Below, piece after piece: positions 7,398 through 15,003 of a stretch of 51,014 nt of DNA. The notes under the pieces were generated by a model. That model was not told where the DNA came from and did not search any database. It worked only from the letters and a program-made list of their open reading frames with translations. The stretch is taken from NCBI RefSeq assembly GCF_040395035.1, contig NZ_JBEBRB010000013.1, positions 1 through 51,014 on the forward strand. The letters are read 5' to 3'. This DNA comes from Parapedobacter lycopersici_A (GTDB lineage Bacteria > Bacteroidota > Bacteroidia > Sphingobacteriales > Sphingobacteriaceae). How positions within the stretch are numbered: the stretch's first letter is position 1; each line of letters opens with the position of its first letter. A program made the translations under genes and the position numbers.

Positions 7398-9068
7398 TTA
7401 GTCTGTCGGAAATATAATTTTAAACGTCGTTCCCTTGCCCAACTCACTTTCAACCGAGATGGCTCCACCTAAAAAATTGACCAGCTCCTTACAGAATGCT
7501 AATCCCAGCCCCACACTGCCCTGTTGATTGTATTGATTCTGTACCCGATAGAATTTCTTAAAAATATGTGCGAGTTCATTTTTCGCTATCCCGATTCCCT
7601 GGTCCCTAAATTGTATTTCAATATTCTTCTTTGAATCACTCACGATAATACGCAACGTTTTATTGTTTGGTTTGGAGTATTTATATGCATTATCGATAAG
7701 GTTCTGGAATATGCTGTTCAGCAGCACCGGATCAGTATACAATACCCGTTCCGTTTTAACCGTGCACTGAATGGCAAGATCAGCATATTTTATACTGGAT
7801 GCAACCAGTATTTTATCACAAAATTCGTGCAAATCAATATCTTCCCGTTTTATTTTAATCGATTTATTTTCAATCTGCGTAAAGGAAAGCAGCGTATTCA
7901 TCAAATTATTGAGCTTGTCCGCTTCTTCATCCAGTATCTTTCCGTAATGCATCCGTTCCCCGTCAGATAGCTGTTTGGCGTGATGGATATTGTTGCCGGC
8001 AATTTTGATTACGCTAACCGGGGTTTTGAATTCATGGCTCAGGTTATTGATGAAATCATACTGCAACTTGAACATACGCTTGTTTACATAGAGATTGCGG
8101 TATATCAAGTAAGCAATAATAGCTAATAATAGGTATATCGCCAAAACACTTGCCATTACCGGCAAGAACCGACGGTTGACCTCGGTACCTAAAAATGAAC
8201 GGCTGGAACTGAAATAGATCTTATAGTCGGCCAGTGCTCCCGGCAATGGCGTTTCCGTTGAAAGGAGGTCAGGATTGGTATCAATCGACTCATATACCAA
8301 CGGCAGAATCTGTACACGCTGGTACAGTTCGGGAACCGTATTCTCCAACGATAGTTTATTGGGGTCAATAAAAAAAGTAAAAATATCCTGTTCGTAACTT
8401 GTTTCATGCGGATGTTTACCATACATCAACTCCTTATAAACCTTAAGGTCATTTCTTCTGGGGATATTCATGTAGGAAATTTTCCCCGGGTTTACGGAAT
8501 AAAAAACCTTAAATATATCGTCGTTATAAACACTTTTTGCCGTATCAACCCGTTCAATAAATGCAGCAAATTTAACCGCCATATTATTAAAGTCGTCCGA
8601 GAGGGAAAGGGGGAACTGTCCGTGACGGTTGGGCTCTACCGTCGTTCCGGACGTGGTATCAGGGGCACGGAACACATACACACCCTTCGGATTAATCACC
8701 AGGTTATTGGCCGAAAAGCCACGGTTTACCAGGGGGTCATTGCTTAAGGACACATCGTAAAAAACAATCCGCTCAATAAACGGATAACTCTTCAGCACAC
8801 TATCGACATACGTATAAACGCTGGATGAATCCAGGTAGCCCTGATAGAATGATATTTCGGGAATCCGATTATGAAAAAAGTCGTTGAATGGTGCTATATT
8901 ATGTTCAAGCACCTCGGTCTTTCTGGATGTAAACTCATTTTCAACATACTTGACCGTCAGGTCACGGGCCAGGAAGACCGCCAGCACAAAAGAAGCGATG
9001 ACAACCAGGATAAATGCAATAACTAACGCATAGTTTTTGCGATACGTATGGCGTTGCTGCTGCTTCAT
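7398..9068 (-). CDS. membrane sensor histidine kinase
   Basis: 556 aa. Membrane segment 1 at about residues 14-34, a periplasmic sensor region of roughly 265 residues (35-300) with no recognised small-molecule domain, membrane segment 2 at about 302-323, then HisKA with the phospho-acceptor H345 in NNLSHEFKTPVSVIK and a HATPase_c domain with the N box (FQNLIDNAYKYSK), G1 (DQGIGI) and G2 (GSVGLGLAF) motifs. All catalytic elements are intact. Partner of the response regulator 42 bp downstream. The start codon comes only 6 bp after the stop of the catalytically defective S9-like lipoprotein gene, so all three are probably made from one mRNA and that lipoprotein may feed the sensor domain. Confidence 0.93.
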   Translation of the reverse strand: MKQQQRHTYRKNYALVIAFILVVIASFVLAVFLARDLTVKYVENEFTSRKTEVLEHNIAPFNDFFHNRIPEISFYQGYLDSSSVYTYVDSVLKSYPFIERIVFYDVSLSNDPLVNRGFSANNLVINPKGVYVFRAPDTTSGTTVEPNRHGQFPLSLSDDFNNMAVKFAAFIERVDTAKSVYNDDIFKVFYSVNPGKISYMNIPRRNDLKVYKELMYGKHPHETSYEQDIFTFFIDPNKLSLENTVPELYQRVQILPLVYESIDTNPDLLSTETPLPGALADYKIYFSSSRSFLGTEVNRRFLPVMASVLAIYLLLAIIAYLIYRNLYVNKRMFKLQYDFINNLSHEFKTPVSVIKIAGNNIHHAKQLSDGERMHYGKILDEEADKLNNLMNTLLSFTQIENKSIKIKREDIDLHEFCDKILVASSIKYADLAIQCTVKTERVLYTDPVLLNSIFQNLIDNAYKYSKPNNKTLRIIVSDSKKNIEIQFRDQGIGIAKNELAHIFKKFYRVQNQYNQQGSVGLGLAFCKELVNFLGGAISVESELGKGTTFKIIFPTD

Positions 9069-9074
9069 GCCGCC

Positions 9075-10964
9075 CTACTTTAGGTACTTGTCAAAAAATT
9101 GACCAAGCTTCCGGTAAAACATGATCCGGGTTTCCTCGTTATGGAAATACCGGCCCTCTTCCTCGCGCAGCATATAAGTAACAGGGATTTGCCGCTTTTT
9201 TAGTTTTTGCACAAACTGATTGGTTTCGTTTACGGTACTCCAGCTGTCCTTGCCGCCCTGAGCAATAAAAACAGGAATCCGGATGCTGTCAGAATAAAAA
9301 ACCGGCGACATTTCCTTGATCAGATCAGGTTCCCGTTCCGGGTTACCAACGATCTCATAATACATCTGCAGGTAAGGTTTCAGGTGTGGCGGAAATTCCT
9401 TCAGGTAAGTAAACAGGTTCGTAAATCCGGCATACGATGCCGCACAGGCATATAAATCCGAATTAAAACACGCGCCATGGAGGGCCGAATATCCGCCAAA
9501 GCCAGTACCGTATATCCCAATACGCGCCGAGTCCACAATTCCCTCGCCGATCAGCCACCGCACGCCGTCGGTGATATCGTCCTGTACTTTGCCTCCCCAT
9601 TCCTTAAAGCCGGCAGTCCAGAACGCCTTGCCATAGCCGCCTGATCCCCTGTAATTCAACTGGAAGACAGCATATCCGCGACTGGCAAAGAATTGAACTT
9701 CCGGATTAAACTCCCACTTAACGCGGTCGCCGGGACCATTATGCGGATACACGATCAGGGGTACTTTTTTGCCTTTGTGCCAGGTCGGCATGGTCAGGTA
9801 GCCCTGGATTTCCCGACCGTCGCGCGAAAGGAACTTAACCGGTTCCATGGCGGCCATCGTCCGCCCGTTCAGTGCCGGATTGTCATCCGCCAGCTTAACC
9901 AGGCTGTCTTTGACAATGTCATAGTAATAAACAGCGCCCGGGTCCTTGTCGGTATAGGAATGCACAATAAAACGGTTGTGCGCTGTATCCCGGTCGATTA
10001 TGTCAATTTCATACCCTTTGAGCTGCTGCTCAATGGCCCGGTAAACGCGTTCTGACCGGGCCGTCAGGTAATGCCGGCGCTGCTTCCACGTCGAATAAAG
10101 CGCGTAAGACATCTCGCCCCGGTCACTGGAATACCCGCCGTAATCAATATCCACGTCGGGGTGACTGTAAATCTCTCGCACCTCCTCACCTGTTTCCATA
10201 TCAATCTCCACCAGCGCAAGTTTGTCGCGGTTTACGTTGGAAAGCGCAAAAACATGGCTCTTGTGCTCACGCGAAAAGCCCAGCGGGCTAATTGATGTTT
10301 TAAAACTATTACTCAATACCGGTCTGAACTTTTCCCGTTCACTGTCGCGGTACAGCATAGTTTCCTGCACACTGTCACTGGCCAGCGCCAGTCGCAATTC
10401 TCCGTTCTGATCGGCATACCATTTAATGATATTGCCCGGGTTTTCAGCTACCAGTTCTTTCTTGCAGGCGTCCGTGTAAAGCCGGTAAACATCAAATACC
10501 GAGGAGTCGCGTTCATTAAGGGACACCAGGAGGCCATTATTCTGCACCTTGGCGGGTGAAATCCACCGTAATTTCACTTTTGACGGCTGCATAAGGAGCC
10601 GCACGGCCAACGACGTACGGTTTACGCCGAATACCCGAAGGCTATCATCAAAGTACTTGTCCTTGGTGAATATCAGCTCATCGTTATCCGCCCAGAAATA
10701 AGAATGAATTCCCATATCCGTTTCGGACGTAATGCGCGTCTCTTTATTGTTTTCGTCGAGGCTGATGACGTAAATATTCTGTTGGCCATTATACAAGCCC
10801 AAATAAGACACGTATTTTCCGTTCGGCGACAACTGGAACCCGACTTTCTCCGAAGAAGAAAAAAAATCTTCTACGGGGATCTGGCGGCTTTTCCTGTTAT
10901 CGCACGCGCCCAGCAGGGCCGCAACAGCCAAAACGATTAATAATTGTACATAATTACGCAGCAT
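9075..10964 (-). CDS. S9 (prolyl oligopeptidase)-like lipoprotein lacking catalytic Ser and His
   Basis: 629 aa. A lipoprotein signal peptide ends at LLGAC with Cys21 as lipid anchor. Residues about 30-370 look like the S9 beta-propeller (WD-like repeats such as LSPNGKYVSYLGLYNGQQNIYV), and about 380-629 like the alpha/beta-hydrolase domain (VPLIVYPHNGPGDR, NYRGSGGYGKAFW). However, the nucleophile elbow GxSxGG reads GTGFGG, so the Ser position is Gly488 (codon GGC), and the usual EGHGF histidine position is Arg605 (EGRYF). Asp573 of the triad is retained (GGKD). The reading frame is intact and full-length. Known S9 enzymes need the full triad, so this is inferred to be a pseudo-peptidase. First gene of the operon with the sensor kinase (6 bp away) and regulator. 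Confidence 0.88.
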   Translation of the reverse strand: MLRNYVQLLIVLAVAALLGACDNRKSRQIPVEDFFSSSEKVGFQLSPNGKYVSYLGLYNGQQNIYVISLDENNKETRITSETDMGIHSYFWADNDELIFTKDKYFDDSLRVFGVNRTSLAVRLLMQPSKVKLRWISPAKVQNNGLLVSLNERDSSVFDVYRLYTDACKKELVAENPGNIIKWYADQNGELRLALASDSVQETMLYRDSEREKFRPVLSNSFKTSISPLGFSREHKSHVFALSNVNRDKLALVEIDMETGEEVREIYSHPDVDIDYGGYSSDRGEMSYALYSTWKQRRHYLTARSERVYRAIEQQLKGYEIDIIDRDTAHNRFIVHSYTDKDPGAVYYYDIVKDSLVKLADDNPALNGRTMAAMEPVKFLSRDGREIQGYLTMPTWHKGKKVPLIVYPHNGPGDRVKWEFNPEVQFFASRGYAVFQLNYRGSGGYGKAFWTAGFKEWGGKVQDDITDGVRWLIGEGIVDSARIGIYGTGFGGYSALHGACFNSDLYACAASYAGFTNLFTYLKEFPPHLKPYLQMYYEIVGNPEREPDLIKEMSPVFYSDSIRIPVFIAQGGKDSWSTVNETNQFVQKLKKRQIPVTYMLREEEGRYFHNEETRIMFYRKLGQFFDKYLK

Positions 10965-11110
10965 TAACCATACTCCTTACTACTTATCCAAAGGTGTAAA
11001 ATTTTATATTAAAAGCCCTTTATGCAACCTTAATTTTACAACTTCACCCGATTCCCTCACAGGGTACAGCCAGGCCCGGTTTATGGATCTTACGATCCGG
11101 TTAGATTGTG

Positions 11111-11118
11111 TATCTTCG
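11111..11118 (+). promoter_or_regulatory. -7-like promoter element for the DUF4286 gene
   Basis: TATCTTCG, one base off TAnnTTTG, ends only 4 bases before the ATG at 11123. If used, transcription would start at or next to the start codon, giving a nearly leaderless mRNA. Inference. Confidence 0.45.
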
Positions 11119-11122
11119 CAGC

Positions 11123-11422
11123 ATGTTTTTATACAATGTCACAGTCATAGCCGATACCGACATCCACGGGGCAATACGGGAAGCGATCGAACAACAGCTA
11201 CGTTCCTACCCCAAAACAACTGTCCGGCTATTGGAACTGGTAGATTCTCCGCACGAAGGCGTTACCTATTGCATTCACCTGTACGCCGAAGATGAAGCGG
11301 CTATCGGGCAGTTCCAGCAAACCCATTTGCTCCGTTTGCAACAGCTGGCCAACAGCGAATACGCAGGCAAGGTATTGTTTTTCGACAGTAAAATGAAGTA
11401 TTTAATCGATTTTTCCCAATGA
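11123..11422 (+). CDS. DUF4286 family protein
   Basis: 99 aa using the ATG at 11123 (MFLYNVTVIADTDIHG); a GTG further upstream overlaps the promoter-like element and is rejected. The protein is small and soluble with a ferredoxin-like alternation of strands and helices, and ends with GKVLFFDSKMKYLIDF, a pattern I associate with the Bacteroidota family DUF4286. No catalytic motif is visible and no function is known for the family. Its stop overlaps the rfbC start by 4 bp (ATGA), so the two are translationally coupled, although a link to dTDP-sugar metabolism is not otherwise supported. Confidence 0.8.
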   Translation: MFLYNVTVIADTDIHGAIREAIEQQLRSYPKTTVRLLELVDSPHEGVTYCIHLYAEDEAAIGQFQQTHLLRLQQLANSEYAGKVLFFDSKMKYLIDFSQ

Positions 11423-11967
11423 ATTTTTTATCAACCCCTATCAGCGGCCTCCTCGTCATCGAACACCAAGTATGGGAAGACAGCCGCGGCTTTTTTATCG
11501 AAACCTACAACGAAAAACCGTTCCGCCTGAACGGAGTCAATGAAACATTTGTCCAAGACAACCTTTCCAACTCCCGCCGGGGGGTGTTACGGGGCATGCA
11601 CGCCCAAAGCGGACCGAATGCGCAGGGCAAGCTGGTAAGGGTGCTTCGCGGCAGCGTACTCGATGTTGCAGTCGATATCCGAAAAGATTCCGCCACCTAC
11701 GGGCAGCACTTTTCCATCGAATTAACGGAACGCAACGCCCGGTCGTTATGGATCCCCAAAGGGTTCCTGCACGGATTCCTCGCCCTTGAAGAAAACACGT
11801 TGTTTGCCTATAAGGTAACCGGGTTTTACGATAAAGATGGTGAGATAGGCGTACGTTGGGACGACCCTGAACTCGGGATCACCTGGCCGATTCCGGAAGA
11901 CCAGCTCATCGTTTCCGACAAGGATCGGCAGCTGCCTCTCCTGCACGAAATCAATAACCCGTTTTAA
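11419..11967 (+). CDS. rfbC: dTDP-4-dehydrorhamnose 3,5-epimerase
   Basis: 182 aa, normal length. Cytoplasmic cupin enzyme that epimerises C3 and C5 of dTDP-4-keto-6-deoxyglucose on the way to dTDP-L-rhamnose. Visible motifs: EDSRGFFIETYNEK near residues 20-33, the catalytic His61 in VLRGMHAQ, KLVRVLRGSVLDVAVDIR, IPKGFLHGFLAL and FAYKVTGFY with the conserved tyrosine. The usual partners rfbA, rfbB and rfbD are not in this window, so the gene is separated from the rest of its pathway here. It overlaps the preceding DUF4286 gene by 4 bp and converges with the DUF983 gene, whose stop overlaps its own by 4 bp. Confidence 0.94.
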   Translation: MNFLSTPISGLLVIEHQVWEDSRGFFIETYNEKPFRLNGVNETFVQDNLSNSRRGVLRGMHAQSGPNAQGKLVRVLRGSVLDVAVDIRKDSATYGQHFSIELTERNARSLWIPKGFLHGFLALEENTLFAYKVTGFYDKDGEIGVRWDDPELGITWPIPEDQLIVSDKDRQLPLLHEINNPF

Positions 11968-12395
11968 CTCACCCGGTCGTCCTCATTCAGTCCCTGCTCC
12001 TGCAGCAGGTCTTCATATTTCGGGTCATACTTAATCTTGGGGGTCAGGTAATGGAGCAGGACGAGCCTCGAGTACCGGTAATTAAATGGCGAGAACAGCA
12101 AAATGGTACTCAGCAATACGCCGAGGTACAGCCACGGTGATTCGCTGCGTGTAAGCTGGTAGGCAATCATGGCCGCCGCTATCGTCTCAATCACAGAGAA
12201 TGCATAGCTCACGTACATGGCTGCATAAAAATAGCCCGGCTCAATTTCGAAGCGAAACCCACAGTGCGGGCACACATCGTTCATCCGTTGTTTTCTAAGG
12301 CTGTAAGTTCTTCCGACAAACATTTTTCCTACCCGGCATTTCGGGCATTTGGAAGCGGCGACCGCCTTGATCCTCGAGGTATGGACGCGGTGCAT
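11964..12395 (-). CDS. DUF983 family zinc-ribbon membrane protein
   Basis: 143 aa. N-terminal zinc-ribbon-like pairs C17/C20 (KCPKC) and C42/C45 (CPHC) precede two membrane segments (about 55-78 and 86-105). This is the DUF983 layout, a family of unknown function often found near cytochrome oxidase or envelope genes. It starts 15 bp after the stop of the small CAMC membrane protein, so the two are probably co-transcribed from the promoter at 12697. Both carry paired cysteines, which hints at a shared metal or redox theme, but no partner in the window confirms it. Function unknown. Confidence 0.85.
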   Translation of the reverse strand: MHRVHTSRIKAVAASKCPKCRVGKMFVGRTYSLRKQRMNDVCPHCGFRFEIEPGYFYAAMYVSYAFSVIETIAAAMIAYQLTRSESPWLYLGVLLSTILLFSPFNYRYSRLVLLHYLTPKIKYDPKYEDLLQEQGLNEDDRVS

Positions 12396-12410
12396 AGCGT
12401 ACGTTCCGGA

Positions 12411-12692
12411 TTAATTCAGGACAATGGGTTTGTCGTCTACCTTCACCGTTTTCTTGGCCCGGTATTTCTTATACCAAAGCACGCCGACAGCCGCGGCAGC
12501 CAGGTACGGCATCGCCAGCAGGAACAGGATCCCGTTATTTAATCCTTTCCCATCCGTATTACCGTTCTGCGTGGCGTTCTCCGCGGTGAGTGTACACATC
12601 GCACATTGCGCCCGGGCCGTTGTATAGGATACTGCCGTGGATAACACCACAGCAACAGCCAATATTCCCAAAAAACGCTTAATTGATTTCAT
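12411..12692 (-). CDS. small exported membrane protein with N-terminal CAMC motif
   Basis: 93 aa, unknown function. A signal peptide (about 1-28, ending TARA) is followed immediately by QCAMCTLTAENA, putting C30 and C33 at the new N terminus on the outer face of the cytoplasmic membrane. A second hydrophobic segment (about 52-72, GILFLLAMPYLAAAAVGVLW) is followed by a basic cytoplasmic tail. I recall similar unnamed small proteins in Bacteroidota but cannot assign a family. The CxxC may bind metal or heme or act in redox. First gene of a two-gene operon with the DUF983 protein; a good promoter lies just upstream. The coding case is strong from signal peptide, promoter and operon spacing. Confidence 0.8.
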   Translation of the reverse strand: MKSIKRFLGILAVAVVLSTAVSYTTARAQCAMCTLTAENATQNGNTDGKGLNNGILFLLAMPYLAAAAVGVLWYKKYRAKKTVKVDDKPIVLN

Positions 12693-12696
12693 GTTA

Positions 12697-12728
12697 CAAA
12701 CTTAGCTAAACACGTTTGCAAAAACAAG
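12697..12728 (-). promoter_or_regulatory. promoter of the CAMC protein/DUF983 operon
   Basis: On the minus strand a TTG (-33 type, 12726-12728) is followed after about 20 bases by TAAGTTTG (12697-12704), matching the Bacteroidota TTTG/TAnnTTTG promoter. It stands directly upstream of the ATG at 12692, implying a very short leader. Confidence 0.6.
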
Positions 12729-12752
12729 GATTTTTTACTTGCTCCGCGGCAC

Positions 12753-13445
12753 CTATTGTTCAAACAATTCAAAGCGCTCCCAGAACCCGTCCCGGGGTAG
12801 TCCGGCCTTTAATTCCATTGGTTCTTTTTTTATCGGGTGGACAAAAACCAGTTTTTTTGCATGCAGGCAGATTGTTCTCCGGAGACTTCCCCTGGGATAA
12901 CCATATTTATGATCGCCCACAATCGGGCATCCCATTGCAGCCAGTTGTACGCGGATCTGATGGGTCCGCCCCGTAACCGGGTATACTTCAATTAGGTAAT
13001 ATCCGCCCAGTTCACCGATTAACCGGTAATCCAGCTCTGCCCGCACGCGATTTGGCGCTTCCTGCAGATGTGCCTTGGTGATGTTCTGCTTACGGTCGCG
13101 CGACAGCCAATGGACCAGTTTTCCCTCGGGCGATTCGGGAGGGGTGCGCACCACTGCCCAGTATGTCTTTTGGATCTGCCGGTCCTTAAAGAGCCTTTGC
13201 ATCCGTTCCAGGCCCTTGCTGGTCTTCGCAAAAAGAATAAGGCCGCTTACAGGTCGGTCCAGCCGGTGGACCACCCCCACGAATGCACCATTTGGTTTTT
13301 GGTATTTGTGGGTCAGGTACCGATTGACCATGTCTTCCAATGGTTCATCGCCTCCCGGATCGGCCTGCACCAGGTATCCCGCACGCTTATTTACAGCCAG
13401 CAGGTGATTATCTTCGTAGATGATGTCTTTATCGGTAATAGGCAT
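12753..13445 (-). CDS. RluA family pseudouridine synthase
   Basis: 230 aa with the ATG at 13445 (MPITDKDIIYED), preceded by AGAGGGG. A longer frame from a TTG at 13472 runs into the -7 element and is rejected. The catalytic motif VVHRLDRPVSGLILFAKTSKG contains the HRLD aspartate that attacks uridine; VTGRTHQIRVQLAAMGCPIVGDHKYG completes the RluA signature. No N-terminal S4 domain is present, so this resembles the shorter RluA/RluC-like or TruC-type enzymes. Which uridine in rRNA or tRNA is modified cannot be told. It lies on the minus strand downstream of prpD but has its own promoter. Confidence 0.93.
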   Translation of the reverse strand: MPITDKDIIYEDNHLLAVNKRAGYLVQADPGGDEPLEDMVNRYLTHKYQKPNGAFVGVVHRLDRPVSGLILFAKTSKGLERMQRLFKDRQIQKTYWAVVRTPPESPEGKLVHWLSRDRKQNITKAHLQEAPNRVRAELDYRLIGELGGYYLIEVYPVTGRTHQIRVQLAAMGCPIVGDHKYGYPRGSLRRTICLHAKKLVFVHPIKKEPMELKAGLPRDGFWERFELFEQ

Positions 13446-13469
13446 AATCCCCTCTTCGCAATTACGTGG

Positions 13470-13477
13470 CAAAGATA
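13470..13477 (-). promoter_or_regulatory. -7 promoter element for the pseudouridine synthase gene
   Basis: TATCTTTG on the minus strand, an exact TAnnTTTG match, 24 bp upstream of the ATG at 13445 and 10 bp after the prpD stop. It argues for the later of two possible starts. Confidence 0.6.
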
Positions 13478-13487
13478 AAGATTTTGG

Positions 13488-14936
13488 CTACAACACCATC
13501 ATATCCACGAATTCATTAACGGGTTTTGCCATCAGTCGCTCCATATCCAGCGAAGCTTCCAGAATCCTGGCCCGCTGTTTTTCGGAAAATACACGGGCCA
13601 GATTGGTTTTGTACTTTTCCATCAGCATCGGTATTCCCTCCGCTCGGCGCCGTTTATGGCCGATCGGATAAGCTACCTCGACTTCATCCAGTACCGTTCC
13701 GTCCGTCAGGGTAACGGTAAGCGCATTGGCAATCGACCGCTTTTCGGGATCGTGGTAGTCCAGTGTAAACTGGCTGTCCTCTGCCGTTTCCATCTTGGCC
13801 CTTAGCGCATCAATCCGCGGATCGGTCGCTACCCCATCTTCATAGTCCGCCGCCGTAAGCCTGCCGAAAATCAACGGCACGGCAATCATGTACTGAATGC
13901 AGTGGTCGCGATCGGCGGGGTTATGCAACGGCCCTCTTTTATCGATGATCCGGATCGCCGCCTCGTGTGTCCGGATGCGGATATGGGCAATGTCTGCCGC
14001 GGTTTTCCCCCGCGCACGAAGCTCGTCATACAGTATCATGGCCGCCTCTGCCGCCGTCTGCGCATGGAACTCTGCCGGAAAGGAAATCTTAAACAGTATA
14101 TTTTCCATCACATACGAGCCGTAGCCGCGTTGGAAGGTAAATTCCCGTCCCCCGAACAGCACATCATAAAAACCCCACGTCTTGGCGGTCAATACCGAAG
14201 GGTAACCCATCTCTCCTGTCTGTGCAATCAATGCCAGCCGGACTGCCCGCGATGTTGCATCTCCGGCCGCCCACGACTTGCGGCTTCCCGTATTTGGCGC
14301 ATGTCGGTATGTCCGCAGTGCCTGGCCGTCCACAAAAGCAAGCGAAATAGCGTTTTGCAGCTCTTCGCGCGACAGGCCAAGCAGTTTTCCGACAACGGCC
14401 GTGGAGGCAACCTTGACCAGCACCACGTGGTCCAGTCCCACCCGGTTAAATGAATTTTCCAGGGCAAGTATGCCCTGGATCTCATGTGCGCGCACCATCG
14501 CGTCCAGCACCTCACGCATGGTCATCGGCGGCTTGCCTGCCGCCACCAACGTGCGTGACAACCAATCGGCTACGGCCAGGATTCCCCCCAGGTTGTCAGA
14601 CGGATGGCCCCACTCCGCCGCGAGCCAGGTGTCATTGAAATCAAGCCAGCGGATCAGCGTACCAATATTGAATGCCGCCTGTACCGGGTCAAGCTGAAAA
14701 GCCGTGCCCGGCACCTTCGCGCCGTTGGGCACTACCGTACCCGGTACAATCGGGCCCAGTAATTTTGTACATGCCGGGTAGGTCAGTGCCTCAAACCCGC
14801 AGCCCAGGGTATCCAGCAGGCAGTAATATGCAGTCTGCATGGCTAAGTCGCTGTTGACCTCATAGTCCAGCACGTAGTTGGCAATATCGTTTATCACACG
14901 GTCCGTTTCAGGACGTACATTAGTAGTAGAAGACAT
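13488..14936 (-). CDS. prpD: 2-methylcitrate dehydratase PrpD
   Basis: 482 aa, the normal PrpD length. Cytoplasmic MmgE/PrpD-family enzyme that dehydrates 2-methylcitrate to 2-methyl-cis-aconitate. The protein opens with DRVINDIANYVLDYEV and has YCLLDTLGCGFEAL, the substrate-region DFNDTWLAAEWGHPSDNLGGILAVADWL (about 118-145), HEIQGILALENSFN, and HNPADRDHCIQYMIAVPL toward the C-terminal half, all typical of bacterial PrpD. It follows prpC by 67 bp on the same strand and is the last gene of the usp-prpB-prpC-prpD cluster. With prpB and prpC adjacent the assignment is secure; acnD/prpF are not present, fitting use of PrpD. Confidence 0.96.
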   Translation of the reverse strand: MSSTTNVRPETDRVINDIANYVLDYEVNSDLAMQTAYYCLLDTLGCGFEALTYPACTKLLGPIVPGTVVPNGAKVPGTAFQLDPVQAAFNIGTLIRWLDFNDTWLAAEWGHPSDNLGGILAVADWLSRTLVAAGKPPMTMREVLDAMVRAHEIQGILALENSFNRVGLDHVVLVKVASTAVVGKLLGLSREELQNAISLAFVDGQALRTYRHAPNTGSRKSWAAGDATSRAVRLALIAQTGEMGYPSVLTAKTWGFYDVLFGGREFTFQRGYGSYVMENILFKISFPAEFHAQTAAEAAMILYDELRARGKTAADIAHIRIRTHEAAIRIIDKRGPLHNPADRDHCIQYMIAVPLIFGRLTAADYEDGVATDPRIDALRAKMETAEDSQFTLDYHDPEKRSIANALTVTLTDGTVLDEVEVAYPIGHKRRRAEGIPMLMEKYKTNLARVFSEKQRARILEASLDMERLMAKPVNEFVDMMVL

Positions 14937-15003
14937 GATGTTAATTGATGATCGTCAGTAATTAAAGTAAACGGCTGCTGTTTGCCGGGTCGGATTGTCC
15001 GGT

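Noticed and set aside
11084..11098. GGATC-ttac-GATCC palindrome before DUF4286 as an operator
   Set aside because: Five-base arms are too short to separate from chance, and no second copy was seen.
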